Under the pieces are notes generated by a model that worked only from the letters and a program-made list of their open reading frames with translations, was not told where the DNA came from and did no database searches. From contig JAHBVV010000005.1 in the NCBI GenBank assembly GCA_019637335.1, positions 186,001 to 250,000 on the forward strand: a DNA stretch of 64,000 bases, in the 5' to 3' direction. A program made the position numbers and the translations under genes. The stretch comes from Candidatus Hydrogenedentota bacterium (GTDB lineage Bacteria; Hydrogenedentota; Hydrogenedentia; Hydrogenedentales; JAEUWI01). Of the stretch, positions 10,315 to 17,988 are shown piece after piece (position 1 is the first letter of the stretch; each line of letters begins with the position of its first letter).

Positions 10315-10317
10315 GGA

Positions 10318-10620
10318 ATGGGGCGATACAGACTCACGCCATCGGCCAGGGAAGATATCAGGAATATACTCCGGCGTAGCGTGGAGAACTGGGGCAAGCC
10401 ACATGCCACGAAGTACACCGAGAAACTTTCCGACTGTCTAACTCGCATCGGCAATAACGATATCCAGTGCAGGCGTATCGACGAAATTCCAGAACTCTAC
10501 ATGGCACGTTGCGAACCTCACAATGTATTCTTCCTGCGGGGAAAGCCCAACCAGGTTGTTGCCATCCTGCATGAACGCATGGATTGCCTGAAGCATTTGA
10601 AAGAGCGACTTTCCAGCTGA
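10318..10620 (+). CDS. ParE/RelE-family toxin
   Basis: A 100-aa protein with the ParE-type start YRLTPSAREDIRNILRRSVENWG and the C-terminal beta segment NQVVAILHERMDCLKHLKERL. These are the helix pair and sheet of the RelE/ParE fold. ParE members poison DNA gyrase, and RelE members cut mRNA on the ribosome. The AREDI.NI... layout and an intact IL-H-xxMD-xxxHL end favour ParE. It is 3 bases downstream of the antitoxin gene. Both frames look intact, so the module is probably functional. Confidence 0.85.
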   Translation: MGRYRLTPSAREDIRNILRRSVENWGKPHATKYTEKLSDCLTRIGNNDIQCRRIDEIPELYMARCEPHNVFFLRGKPNQVVAILHERMDCLKHLKERLSS

Positions 10621-10705
10621 CTCCTGGAATGACGGGGACTGGAGCCCGCGACGGTTTGCGCCCAGCCGCGCAAGCGCAAGATACCACCTTCGAATCGCGG
10701 GGGAC

Positions 10706-10740
10706 TGTACCCGGAGAAATCGACTTTTGGGGGTACAGCC
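10706..10740. repeat. GTACAGCC-type dispersed element (copy 1)
   Basis: GACTGTACCC and GGGGTACAGCC form a near-perfect inverted repeat (9 of 10 pairs) across a loop of about 16 bases. The right arm, within TTTTGGGGGTACAGCC (10725-10740), recurs at 38807-38821 and in the three tandem units at 58169-58411. This points to a dispersed, hairpin-forming family. Confidence 0.6.
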
Positions 10741-10741
10741 T

Positions 10742-10889
10742 TTCATGACGCTTCGCGTTACTCGTTAAGGATGAAATACTGCTCCTGACTGTTGGCGCTC
10801 TTCTGACGTCTCGCACCCACAAGCCTTTGCGGCGGAGCCGCAGAGCTTGAGGGTGGCACCCGCGGCTCCCTTTGAAATTTCAGAGCAGC
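10742..10889 (+). repeat. 148-base dispersed repeat, full copy A
   Basis: The unit begins TTCATGACGCTTCGCG, continues with CGTTAAGGATGAAA and CTCGCAC, contains the small palindrome GGCGGAGCCGC, and ends TTTCAGAGCAG. A second full copy of the same length is at 62126-62273 and a partial copy at 61941-61990, over 51 kb away. The copies differ at scattered positions, so they are old or diverging. No open frame is conserved among copies. It could be a non-autonomous mobile element or a structured RNA. Confidence 0.7.
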
Positions 10890-10954
10890 CACTGGCTGGT
10901 TTGGGGCTGATTGCTCCGGATCTGCGCTGAATTGCCAGCCAGAAGCAGTTCCCC

Positions 10955-12652
10955 CTACCCCGCCAGCGCGGCGTCGACGGCTTCGTCCATGGACTGGGTG
11001 AAGCGGAGGAAGCCCGCTTCTTCCCGGATACCGGCCTTATCCAGCTTGCGAATAAGCGCGGGGTCGAGGTCGTTGATCACGGCGCGGATGCCGGATTTCC
11101 GGAAGTGCGCCAGGATGGATTCCAGCGCGACCATGCCGGTCATGTCGAGCATGTTCACGTCCGACATTTCGAGGATGACGGCTTCCACATCCCCGGGCAC
11201 GCTGGTGAGCGCGCGGAGGGCCTTTTGCGCGGAGCCGAAGAACATCGCGCCGTTGATATCGTAGACCAGTACGCTGGAGGGCAATTCGCGCGAGCGCGGG
11301 TGCTCGTTGTGGGCGTGTTCGATCAGTTCGACGCCCGTGAGTTCGATGCTGCGCCGCACGAAGAGGACGGCGGCCAGGCCCATGCCCACGGCGATGGCGA
11401 TTTGCATGTCGAAGAGCACGGTCATCCCGAAGCAATTCAATAAGGTGAAGATGTCGCGGCCCGGCGCCACCTTCAAAATCCGCGCGAAATGGCGCGCCTC
11501 GCTCATGTTCCACGCAACGACCAGCAGCAACGCGGCGATGGACGCCATGGGCACATAGGCCAGCAGCGGCGCGAGCACCAGAATCGACAGCAGAATAAAC
11601 AGCGCGTGCACGACGGACGCCAGCGGTATGGTGGCTCCGGCGCGGACGTTCGCGGCGGTTCGCGCGATCGCGGCGGTGGCCGGGATCCCGCCGAAAAAGG
11701 GCACGATCATGTTGCCCAGGCCCTGGCCTATTAGCTCGTCGTTCGGGTCGTGGCGCTTGCCCGACATGCCATCGGCCACCACGGCGCACAGGAGCGACTC
11801 CAGGGCGGCGAGCATGGCGATAGCGAAGGCGGGCCCGATCAGATTGCGCAGCAGCGCATAGCTGAGGCCCACCGGCGCGCCGTCGCCGCCGGGCAGGGTC
11901 CACGGGAGCGCGAAACCCGGAAGCACGGGCGGAATCCCGCTGCCCGCGACGCCGTTGAGTTCATAGTGGAACTGCGATCCGATGGTGGCGACTTCGAAGC
12001 CCTCGATGTACCGGGAGGCCAGGAAGGCGGCGACGGAACCGGCGAGGATGCCCGCCAGGTGGTAGGGAAAGCGCGTGCGAAGGCGCATCCACACGAGAAT
12101 CACGGCCAGGGTCAGCGCGCCCACGCCAGCTTCCCGCGCGTTGGCCTCGGGGAGCGCCCGCACCATGATGGCGACATGCTCGATGAAGTCGTTGCCGGTC
12201 GCAGTCACGGGGAGGCCTAGAAAATCCTTCACCTGCAGGGTGGCGATCACCACGCCGATACCCGCGGTGAAGCCCACGGTGACGGGGTAGGGCACGATCT
12301 GGATCAGGCCGCCGAGCCGGAGCAGCCCCATGCCCACCAGGATGCATCCCGCCAGGAAACCCGCGCACAGGAGGCCGCCGATGCCGTATTGCTGGACAAT
12401 CGGCAGTAATATGACGACAAACGCGGCGGTCGGTCCGGAGATGTTCACCTTGGAGCCGCCGGTCAGGGCGATCACAATTCCCGCGACGACGGCGGTGTAG
12501 AGCCCGTGCTGCGGCGCGACCCCGCTGGCGATGGCCAGCCCCATCGACAGGGGCAGCGCCACCACGCCCACCGTGAGCCCGGCGAAAATATTCGCCTGGA
12601 TCTCGGTACGGCCGGGCTTGCTCTGGATGGATCGGGTCAGTGCGGAAAACAT
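10955..12652 (-). CDS. SulP-family anion transporter with STAS domain
   Basis: A 565-aa membrane transporter of the SLC26/SulP family, which moves sulfate, bicarbonate or other anions. The N-terminal family signature is GLTVGVVALPLSMGLAIASG, followed by the helix-rich core with ISGPTAAFVVILLPIV. The cytoplasmic C-terminus is a STAS domain (about residues 440-560, VLVYDINGAMFFGSAQKALRAL and SDVNMLDMTGMVALE). The frame runs 44 codons further upstream without similarity, so the start MFSALTRSIQSK at 12652 was chosen. The substrate cannot be read from the sequence. No sulfate-assimilation or carbonic anhydrase gene is adjacent. Confidence 0.92.
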   Translation of the reverse strand: MFSALTRSIQSKPGRTEIQANIFAGLTVGVVALPLSMGLAIASGVAPQHGLYTAVVAGIVIALTGGSKVNISGPTAAFVVILLPIVQQYGIGGLLCAGFLAGCILVGMGLLRLGGLIQIVPYPVTVGFTAGIGVVIATLQVKDFLGLPVTATGNDFIEHVAIMVRALPEANAREAGVGALTLAVILVWMRLRTRFPYHLAGILAGSVAAFLASRYIEGFEVATIGSQFHYELNGVAGSGIPPVLPGFALPWTLPGGDGAPVGLSYALLRNLIGPAFAIAMLAALESLLCAVVADGMSGKRHDPNDELIGQGLGNMIVPFFGGIPATAAIARTAANVRAGATIPLASVVHALFILLSILVLAPLLAYVPMASIAALLLVVAWNMSEARHFARILKVAPGRDIFTLLNCFGMTVLFDMQIAIAVGMGLAAVLFVRRSIELTGVELIEHAHNEHPRSRELPSSVLVYDINGAMFFGSAQKALRALTSVPGDVEAVILEMSDVNMLDMTGMVALESILAHFRKSGIRAVINDLDPALIRKLDKAGIREEAGFLRFTQSMDEAVDAALAG

Positions 12653-12828
12653 GGTCGGGTTCTCCCGGGGCGGGCAGGGGAATGGGGCGGGGCCCGGGAT
12701 TGGGCTCACTGGAGCGATCATAGCGGAGCAGGCTGGCGGAATGCGAGTTGGGGAGTGACTACGGAAACACCGGGCGCCCGGCAATGACGGCGCGGAGAGA
12801 CTGACCTAGCGCGTGGGTGGCCTCCGCA

Positions 12829-14415
12829 TCACTCGAATTCGATACCGTACAGCGCCGCCTGGTACAGTTTGAACGTCAAGGTCACCGGTTCCTCCAGTTT
12901 GTGAATTGCTTCGGTTTCGCCGCCCCAGCTTATGGGTGTCCAGTGCCGGTCGCCGATAACCGGATCGCAATGCTCGAAAGTACGTCCTTCGCTTCCGAGC
13001 ACCTCCACCTTAATCCATCCGGTGCGTTTTGTCACGGCGTTGAGCTTGATCGTCTTTCCCGGTGGAATAATCGGGATCATCGTGAAGCAGCCTTCACCAC
13101 CGGCCTCTAGTGCCACCATCCGCCCCTTCGGCCACACGGCGTAGCCCACCCCGCCCGAACGGATACCACGCGGGTACTTGTGTGAAACGTTGTGTCCGAG
13201 GTAGGGGAGGCCCCAGTCGCCATTCCCCAATTCCACGAGGTCCGGCATTCCCCAGATACAGCCCCCGTCCCACTGTCCAAAGGGCCGCGTTTCAAGCAGG
13301 TTTCCGCCGGGAACCCAGTGCCAGACCCGTCCATCGTGGCTCGAGGCCATGGTGATTCGCGTCGTGTCGTCGATGGACGCGTTCCAGAGGGTGGGAAACA
13401 TCAGGTGCTGGTCCGGCGCGCCTGGCACCGTCGTATAGCTGTTCGTATACAACTGTTCCGACGGCAGCATGTCCGGCGACGGCTCCAGAATCATCGTCGA
13501 GGGTGGAAACTCGCGGAAATTGTCCGATTCAGTCCTTCCGATGGCCCGGCGGCCCACGCCGGTCCAGTTCCCGCGAATATCCACCGGCCAGTCCCCGGCG
13601 GCTGGCCCCACGGACCAGAAGCGCGTGTAAATAACATACTTCTTTCGCTGGACATCGTAGTAGGCCGTGTTCAGCGTGTCGCAGTATTCCACCACAAGCG
13701 GCTCGGGCAATGTGGTCCAGGCAATCCCATCCGGCGATACGCTGGCGCGGAGGCAGCTTACCTTGTCCTGTTCGCCCAGGAGGAAAACGGCTTTGGGCTC
13801 CCAGCCGTCCGGCCGCTTCTCGCGGAAGGCATCAAACTGCGCGCGGGTCAGGTGTCCGGTCCAGACCGCCTTAAACCGCTCTTCGGCCGGCGCGATCGGG
13901 TCAATGAAGATGTGCAGGACACCGTCCTCGTGCAGTGGGTCCAGAACCAGGTCCGCCTTCTTCTCCCATTGGAGACCGTCCGTCGACTCGTAGTACTCCG
14001 ACGACGTCCAGCCCTTGTAGACGTCGCCGTCCTTGAGTATCATGCGATAGGGCATGTCAAGTGGCCCGATGACCTGAGGCTTCCGCGCGCGAATCGTGAT
14101 ACCGCGCGGCGGATGTATACCGACATGTTGAGCGCCCCACAGGTCGGAATCTCCTTCTACGTATACGCTATTTCCCGTGTCGTCGCGCCAGTCCAGGTCG
14201 CCCGGTTGGATGTAGTACCAGTTGGTGAATACGATGCGGTTGCCCAGCAGCTGGTAGGGCTTCCCAAGCACGACGCGGTCCGTGGTTATGCCAGGCAAGA
14301 CCTCATACTCTGCACGCGCCTGAGATCCGGGTCCCAGCGCCAATAGAGCAATCGCATGCGCCACCCAGATCCCATGCCCAAGCCCAGCACTGGGAATCTT
14401 GCGTTCTACCCACAT
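12829..14415 (-). CDS. secreted five-bladed-propeller glycosidase-like protein (GH32/GH43-like)
   Basis: A 528-aa exported protein. After a signal region (hydrophobic GIWVAHAIALLALGPGSQARA) comes a beta-propeller-like sequence. It has repeated trypsin-like turns such as YYESTDGLQWEKK, SVSPDGIAWTTLP and ASSHDGRVWHWVPGG, the pattern of sialidase- or GH32-type propellers. The C-terminal 110 residues form a beta-sandwich-like end. Proteins like this are common in Planctomycetes and Lentisphaerae and are thought to act on polysaccharides; the exact activity is unknown. The start at 14415 is fixed by AGAGGTG 5 bases upstream. It is divergent from the thuA-like gene. Confidence 0.7.
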   Translation of the reverse strand: MWVERKIPSAGLGHGIWVAHAIALLALGPGSQARAEYEVLPGITTDRVVLGKPYQLLGNRIVFTNWYYIQPGDLDWRDDTGNSVYVEGDSDLWGAQHVGIHPPRGITIRARKPQVIGPLDMPYRMILKDGDVYKGWTSSEYYESTDGLQWEKKADLVLDPLHEDGVLHIFIDPIAPAEERFKAVWTGHLTRAQFDAFREKRPDGWEPKAVFLLGEQDKVSCLRASVSPDGIAWTTLPEPLVVEYCDTLNTAYYDVQRKKYVIYTRFWSVGPAAGDWPVDIRGNWTGVGRRAIGRTESDNFREFPPSTMILEPSPDMLPSEQLYTNSYTTVPGAPDQHLMFPTLWNASIDDTTRITMASSHDGRVWHWVPGGNLLETRPFGQWDGGCIWGMPDLVELGNGDWGLPYLGHNVSHKYPRGIRSGGVGYAVWPKGRMVALEAGGEGCFTMIPIIPPGKTIKLNAVTKRTGWIKVEVLGSEGRTFEHCDPVIGDRHWTPISWGGETEAIHKLEEPVTLTFKLYQAALYGIEFE

Positions 14416-14458
14416 TGCATCACCTCTGCAAGTTGAAGCCAATGGTCACGAACCGTAG

Positions 14459-14464
14459 TATAAT
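14459..14464 (+). promoter_or_regulatory. consensus -10 box in the divergent gap upstream of the ThuA gene
   Basis: TATAAT is a perfect -10 hexamer on the plus strand, about 120 bases before the ThuA start. The best upstream partner is TTGAAG (14433-14438), 20 bases away, which is long. It is the most promoter-like site in the 171-base divergent gap. Confidence 0.35.
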
Positions 14465-14586
14465 CTCCAACCGGCCCCGAGTTATCCAATATGCGCTCAG
14501 CAGAGGGATGGGTCTTGCCGACGTGCTTACCGTGTCCCCTTCTTCTTGCAGGGCCTGACCGGACCCGAAATAAAGGAGTAGCAATT

Positions 14587-15471
14587 ATGTTTCGAACCGT
14601 CGCTTTCAATCTGGTCGGCCTGGCGCTGGCGGCTGGTTTTCTCACCCCTGCCCCCGCGGAAGGCCCGAAGAAGCTCCTGCTCATGGCGGGGACGCCGAGC
14701 CATGGGCCGGGCGAGCACGAGTTCAACGCCGGCGTGCTGTTGCTGGCGCAATGCCTGGAATCCGTGGAAAACCTGGAGGTCGTCGTGCAGCTCAATGGCT
14801 GGCCGGAAGACGAATCCAAATTCGAGGGCGTCGACGGCATCCTGCTGTACATGGACGGGGGCGCGCGGCATCCCGCGGTGCAGCCGGGTCGTCTCGAATT
14901 CCTGGGCAACCTCATGGATCAGGGCGTGGGCCTGATGTGCGCGCACTACGGCGTGGAGGTCCCCGCCGAGAACGGCGGCGCGGAGTTCAAGCGCTGGATC
15001 GGAGGCTATTACGAGACCGCGTTTTCCTGCAACCCCATGTGGAGCCCGGACTACGCCAACCTGCCCGATCACCCCATCGCGAAGGGTGTGCGGGGCTTCC
15101 AGATCCGCGACGAGTGGTACATGAACATGCGCTTCCGCGAGGACATGAGCGGCGTGGCGGAATTGCTGGTGGCGACGCCGCCGGACGAGGTACGCGATGG
15201 CCCGTATGTCTATCCGAAGGGCCCCTACGAACACATCCAGGCCGAGAAGGGGGAGCCCGAAACCATGATGTGGGCGGTGGAGCGCCCCGATGGCGGGCGG
15301 GGTGTCGGCTTTACCGGCGGCCACTTCCATAAGAACTGGGGCGACGACAATTTCCGCAAGGCGGTGCTGAACGCGCTGGTCTGGATAACCGGGATGGACG
15401 TGCCGGAGGGCGGCGTGGAATCGGTGGTGACGGAGGACGACCTGGCGAAAAACCTGGATCCGAAGGGCTGA
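14587..15471 (+). CDS. secreted ThuA-like domain protein
   Basis: A 294-aa protein with a signal peptide (MFRTVAFNLVGLALAAGFLT) and the ThuA fold, a glutamine-amidotransferase-like flavodoxin fold named after trehalose-utilisation protein A. It shows LLMAGTPSHGPGEHEFNAGVLLLAQCL, a segment LMCAHYGVEVP at the expected nucleophile position, and GRGVGFTGGHFHKNWGDDNFRKAVLNALVWI near the end. ThuA proteins sit with sugar oxidoreductases, and two Gfo/Idh/MocA genes follow on the same strand. The ATG at 14587 has AAAGGAG upstream. The molecular function of the secreted ThuA type is not established. Confidence 0.88.
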   Translation: MFRTVAFNLVGLALAAGFLTPAPAEGPKKLLLMAGTPSHGPGEHEFNAGVLLLAQCLESVENLEVVVQLNGWPEDESKFEGVDGILLYMDGGARHPAVQPGRLEFLGNLMDQGVGLMCAHYGVEVPAENGGAEFKRWIGGYYETAFSCNPMWSPDYANLPDHPIAKGVRGFQIRDEWYMNMRFREDMSGVAELLVATPPDEVRDGPYVYPKGPYEHIQAEKGEPETMMWAVERPDGGRGVGFTGGHFHKNWGDDNFRKAVLNALVWITGMDVPEGGVESVVTEDDLAKNLDPKG

Positions 15472-15549
15472 AAGCGGGCGCGGGCGACAGTCATGGGACA
15501 CAGAAGGACCAACGAGACTCAAGGCGGCAAAGGGCCCGCGACGACGAAA

Positions 15550-15584
15550 GTCCCTGCCGTCTCTGCTGTCCCTGACGTCCCTGC
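15550..15584. repeat. short degenerate copy of the 9-base minisatellite
   Basis: Four tandem 9-mers: GTCCCTGCC, GTCTCTGCT, GTCCCTGAC and GTCCCTGC. Read on the other strand, they are GGCAGGGAC variants, the same unit as the long array at 30299-30478. It lies in the gap between the ThuA and first oxidoreductase genes. Confidence 0.75.
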
Positions 15585-15641
15585 AATGCTTCACGGCGCG
15601 CAGGCCGTCCCCGCCGCCATACCCCCCACCCGGGAGACACC

Positions 15642-16625
15642 ATGACCGATCAACCTATCCGCTGGGGAATCCTCGGCACGGGCGCCATCGCGAATACCTT
15701 CGCAACCGCGCTCGCTTCGCTCGACGATGCCGTCCTCCAGGCCGTCGGATCGCGTTCGCGGGAGAGCGCGGACCGGTTCGCCGATGCCCACGGCATTCCC
15801 AACCGCCACGGGACCTACGAAGCGCTGGCGGCGGATCCCGACGTGGATGTGGTGTATATCGCGACGCTGAACTCGCTCCACCACGACAACGCGATCCTGT
15901 GCATCGAGCACGGCAAGGCGGTATTGTGCGAGAAGCCCTTCACGATCAACCGCGCCCAGGCGGAGGTGGTGCTGGCGTTGGCGCGCGAAAAGGGCGTGTT
16001 CATCATGGAGGCGATGTGGACGCGCTTCATTCCGGCGGTCCAGCAGGCGCGCGCGTGGATCGACGAGGGCGCGATCGGCGCGGTGCGCATGGTGCAGGCG
16101 AATTTCGGGTTCCGCCACGACGCGGCCCCGCTCTTTGATCTCGCGCTCGGCGGCGGCAGCCTGCTCGACGTGGGGATCTACCCCATTACGCTCGCGCACT
16201 TCGCCTTCGGCGGAAACCCCACGCAAATTCGCGGCCTGGCGACGATTGGCCGGGGCGGCGTGGATGAGCAGGCGGCCTTCGTGCTGGGCTACGATGGCGG
16301 GGGCCTGGCCCTGCTGGGCAGCGCGATTCAGACGAAGACGCCCTACGACGGTTATATCATGGGCACGGACGGCCTGATCACGCTGCACGGGACCTTCTGG
16401 AACGCGGAGATGGTAAGCCTGGAGCGGCCCGGCCAGGACACGGTCACGCGCGAATTTCCGCACCCGTGCAACGGATACGAGTACGAGGCGCAGGAAGTGC
16501 ACCGTTGCCTGCGGGCGGGCGCCCTGGAAAGCGCGACGATGCCCCACCAGACCACGCTGGAAATTCTGGAGACGATGGACCATATCCGGTTACAGTGGGG
16601 CCTCCGCTATCCGATCGAAGAATAG
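15642..16625 (+). CDS. Gfo/Idh/MocA-family oxidoreductase
   Basis: A 327-aa NAD(P)-dependent oxidoreductase. The Rossmann start is RWGILGTGAIANTFATAL, the conserved catalytic-region motif is VLCEKPF, and the C-terminal alpha/beta domain contains LGGGSLLDVGIYPITLA. This subgroup resembles dimeric dihydrodiol dehydrogenases and glucose-fructose oxidoreductase relatives acting on sugars or inositols. GGGAGAC precedes the ATG. The gene 42 bases downstream is a close paralogue (same LLDVGIYPIT block, same RRQWELTYP / RLQWGLRYP ending), so a tandem duplication is likely. The substrate is unknown. Confidence 0.92.
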   Translation: MTDQPIRWGILGTGAIANTFATALASLDDAVLQAVGSRSRESADRFADAHGIPNRHGTYEALAADPDVDVVYIATLNSLHHDNAILCIEHGKAVLCEKPFTINRAQAEVVLALAREKGVFIMEAMWTRFIPAVQQARAWIDEGAIGAVRMVQANFGFRHDAAPLFDLALGGGSLLDVGIYPITLAHFAFGGNPTQIRGLATIGRGGVDEQAAFVLGYDGGGLALLGSAIQTKTPYDGYIMGTDGLITLHGTFWNAEMVSLERPGQDTVTREFPHPCNGYEYEAQEVHRCLRAGALESATMPHQTTLEILETMDHIRLQWGLRYPIEE

Positions 16626-16666
16626 CCCGGGGGCAGATGCCTGGCCGGGACAACCAGGAGCCACGC

Positions 16667-17662
16667 ATGGCCAAGACGTATCGCTGGGGTATCCTCGGCA
16701 CGGGGAATATCGCCGCAAAGTTCGCCACCTGCCTCGGCGTGTGTGAAAACGCCCAGCTGCACGCGGTCGGATCGCGCAGCCGGGAGAGCGCCGAAACCTT
16801 CGGGAACCGCTTCCGGGCGCCGGTGCGGCACGCCTCGTACGAGGCGCTCGCGAACGATCCGGATGTGGACGTGGTGTATATCGCCACGCCGCACGCCCTG
16901 CACAAGGAAAACGCGATCCAGTGCCTGCGCGGGGGCAAGGCCGTGCTTTGCGAAAAGCCCTTCACGCTGAACATGGCCGAGGCCGAGGAGGTGTTTGCGG
17001 CCGCGGGCGAAGCCCGGCGCTTTCTCATGGAAGGGATGTGGACCCGCTTCTTCCCGGCCATACGGCAGGCGGAACAGTGGATCGCCGGCGGGGCCATCGG
17101 CGAGCCGCGGATGGTGCAGGCGAGCTTTGGCTTCCGGATGGACTACGCCGATCGCGGCCGCCTCTGGGATCCGGCGCTGGGCGGCGGCAGCCTGCTGGAC
17201 GTGGGCATCTACCCGATCACCATCGCCTCCATTGCCTTTCAGGACGCGCCCGCGAGTGTCTGCGGCGCGGCGCACCTGAGCGATCGCGGCGTGGACGAGC
17301 AGGCCGCGTTCGTTCTCAAATACCTGGGCGGGAAGCTGGCGGTGCTGTCGAGCGCCATCCGCACGGTCACCAATTGGGACGCGTTCATATACGGCGAAAC
17401 CGGCATGATCCAGATCCACAGCCCGTTCTGGCAGCCCGAAAAGGTGACGCTGATCCCCGCGCCGGACAGCGATCGCGAAGCGGTATGCTTTGAGAAACCG
17501 CACGAGAGCCTTGGCTTCGAATACGAAATCCGCGAGGTCATGGAATGCCTCGACGCCGGCCTGCTGGAGTGCCCCGCGATGCCGCACCGCCGCACCCGGG
17601 AAATCATGAGCACGATGGACGAACTTCGCCGCCAGTGGGAGCTTACGTACCCGGGTGAATAA
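16667..17662 (+). CDS. Gfo/Idh/MocA-family oxidoreductase, tandem paralogue
   Basis: A 331-aa NAD(P)-dependent oxidoreductase with YRWGILGTGNIAAKFATC, VLCEKPFTLNMAEAEEVF and LGGGSLLDVGIYPITIA. The ATG at 16667 follows CAGGAG. An in-frame extension of 67 codons upstream would overlap the previous gene and has no similarity. It is most like the preceding gene and the gene at 60643-61644, so these three form one subfamily. The pair at 30733-32822 belongs to other branches. The substrate is not predictable. Confidence 0.92.
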   Translation: MAKTYRWGILGTGNIAAKFATCLGVCENAQLHAVGSRSRESAETFGNRFRAPVRHASYEALANDPDVDVVYIATPHALHKENAIQCLRGGKAVLCEKPFTLNMAEAEEVFAAAGEARRFLMEGMWTRFFPAIRQAEQWIAGGAIGEPRMVQASFGFRMDYADRGRLWDPALGGGSLLDVGIYPITIASIAFQDAPASVCGAAHLSDRGVDEQAAFVLKYLGGKLAVLSSAIRTVTNWDAFIYGETGMIQIHSPFWQPEKVTLIPAPDSDREAVCFEKPHESLGFEYEIREVMECLDAGLLECPAMPHRRTREIMSTMDELRRQWELTYPGE

Positions 17663-17988
17663 ACCCGCGGCGGGGGCCGTCTATCTTCGGCGAGGGGGAT
17701 TGTGCGGGCCGCTTCTACCGGATAGTCGCATTGAAATCCGGCCGTGGCGCGAGGGCGTAACCGTGAGTCTATTTGGAGCCTTGAATCACGGAAAGCGAGC
17801 GTGTGGGAGCGCCGGCATCTCTGGCAAGGTCCGGCATTCGCCTCGGGCGAAACGCCAACGCTCCAGCGCGAACCTTCCGCAGCGCTCTCCGCGGTTTGTA
17901 TGGCGACTCTCTTGTAAACAGAGTCTAAATGTATTTGCCCGGGCGCATTTACCGCCTCCGGGCGGATCCCTGTTAAAATAGGGCCAAT
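17663..17988. other. gene-free stretch upstream of the AsmA-like gene
   Basis: These 326 bases hold no convincing gene. A 108-codon plus-strand frame lacks a ribosome site, family likeness and normal composition. Near the end, TGTTAAAAT (17971-17979) is an extended -10 element only 10 bases before the ATG at 17989. If used, it would give an almost leaderless transcript. I see no terminator hairpin for the upstream oxidoreductase gene. Confidence 0.4.

Larger units (their letters stand above)
10621..10954. other. gene-free stretch with dispersed-repeat remnants
   Basis: No credible gene is seen in these 334 bases between two convergent genes. It holds a GGGGTACAGCC-type element (10700-10740) and one full copy of a 148-base dispersed repeat (10742-10889), both described separately. 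The remainder (10890-10954) shows nothing recognisable. I see no clear terminator for either flanking gene. Confidence 0.7.

Noticed and set aside
17655-17981. A 108-codon plus-strand frame before the AsmA-like gene
   Set aside because: No ribosome site, no similarity and odd composition; overlaps the previous stop region.
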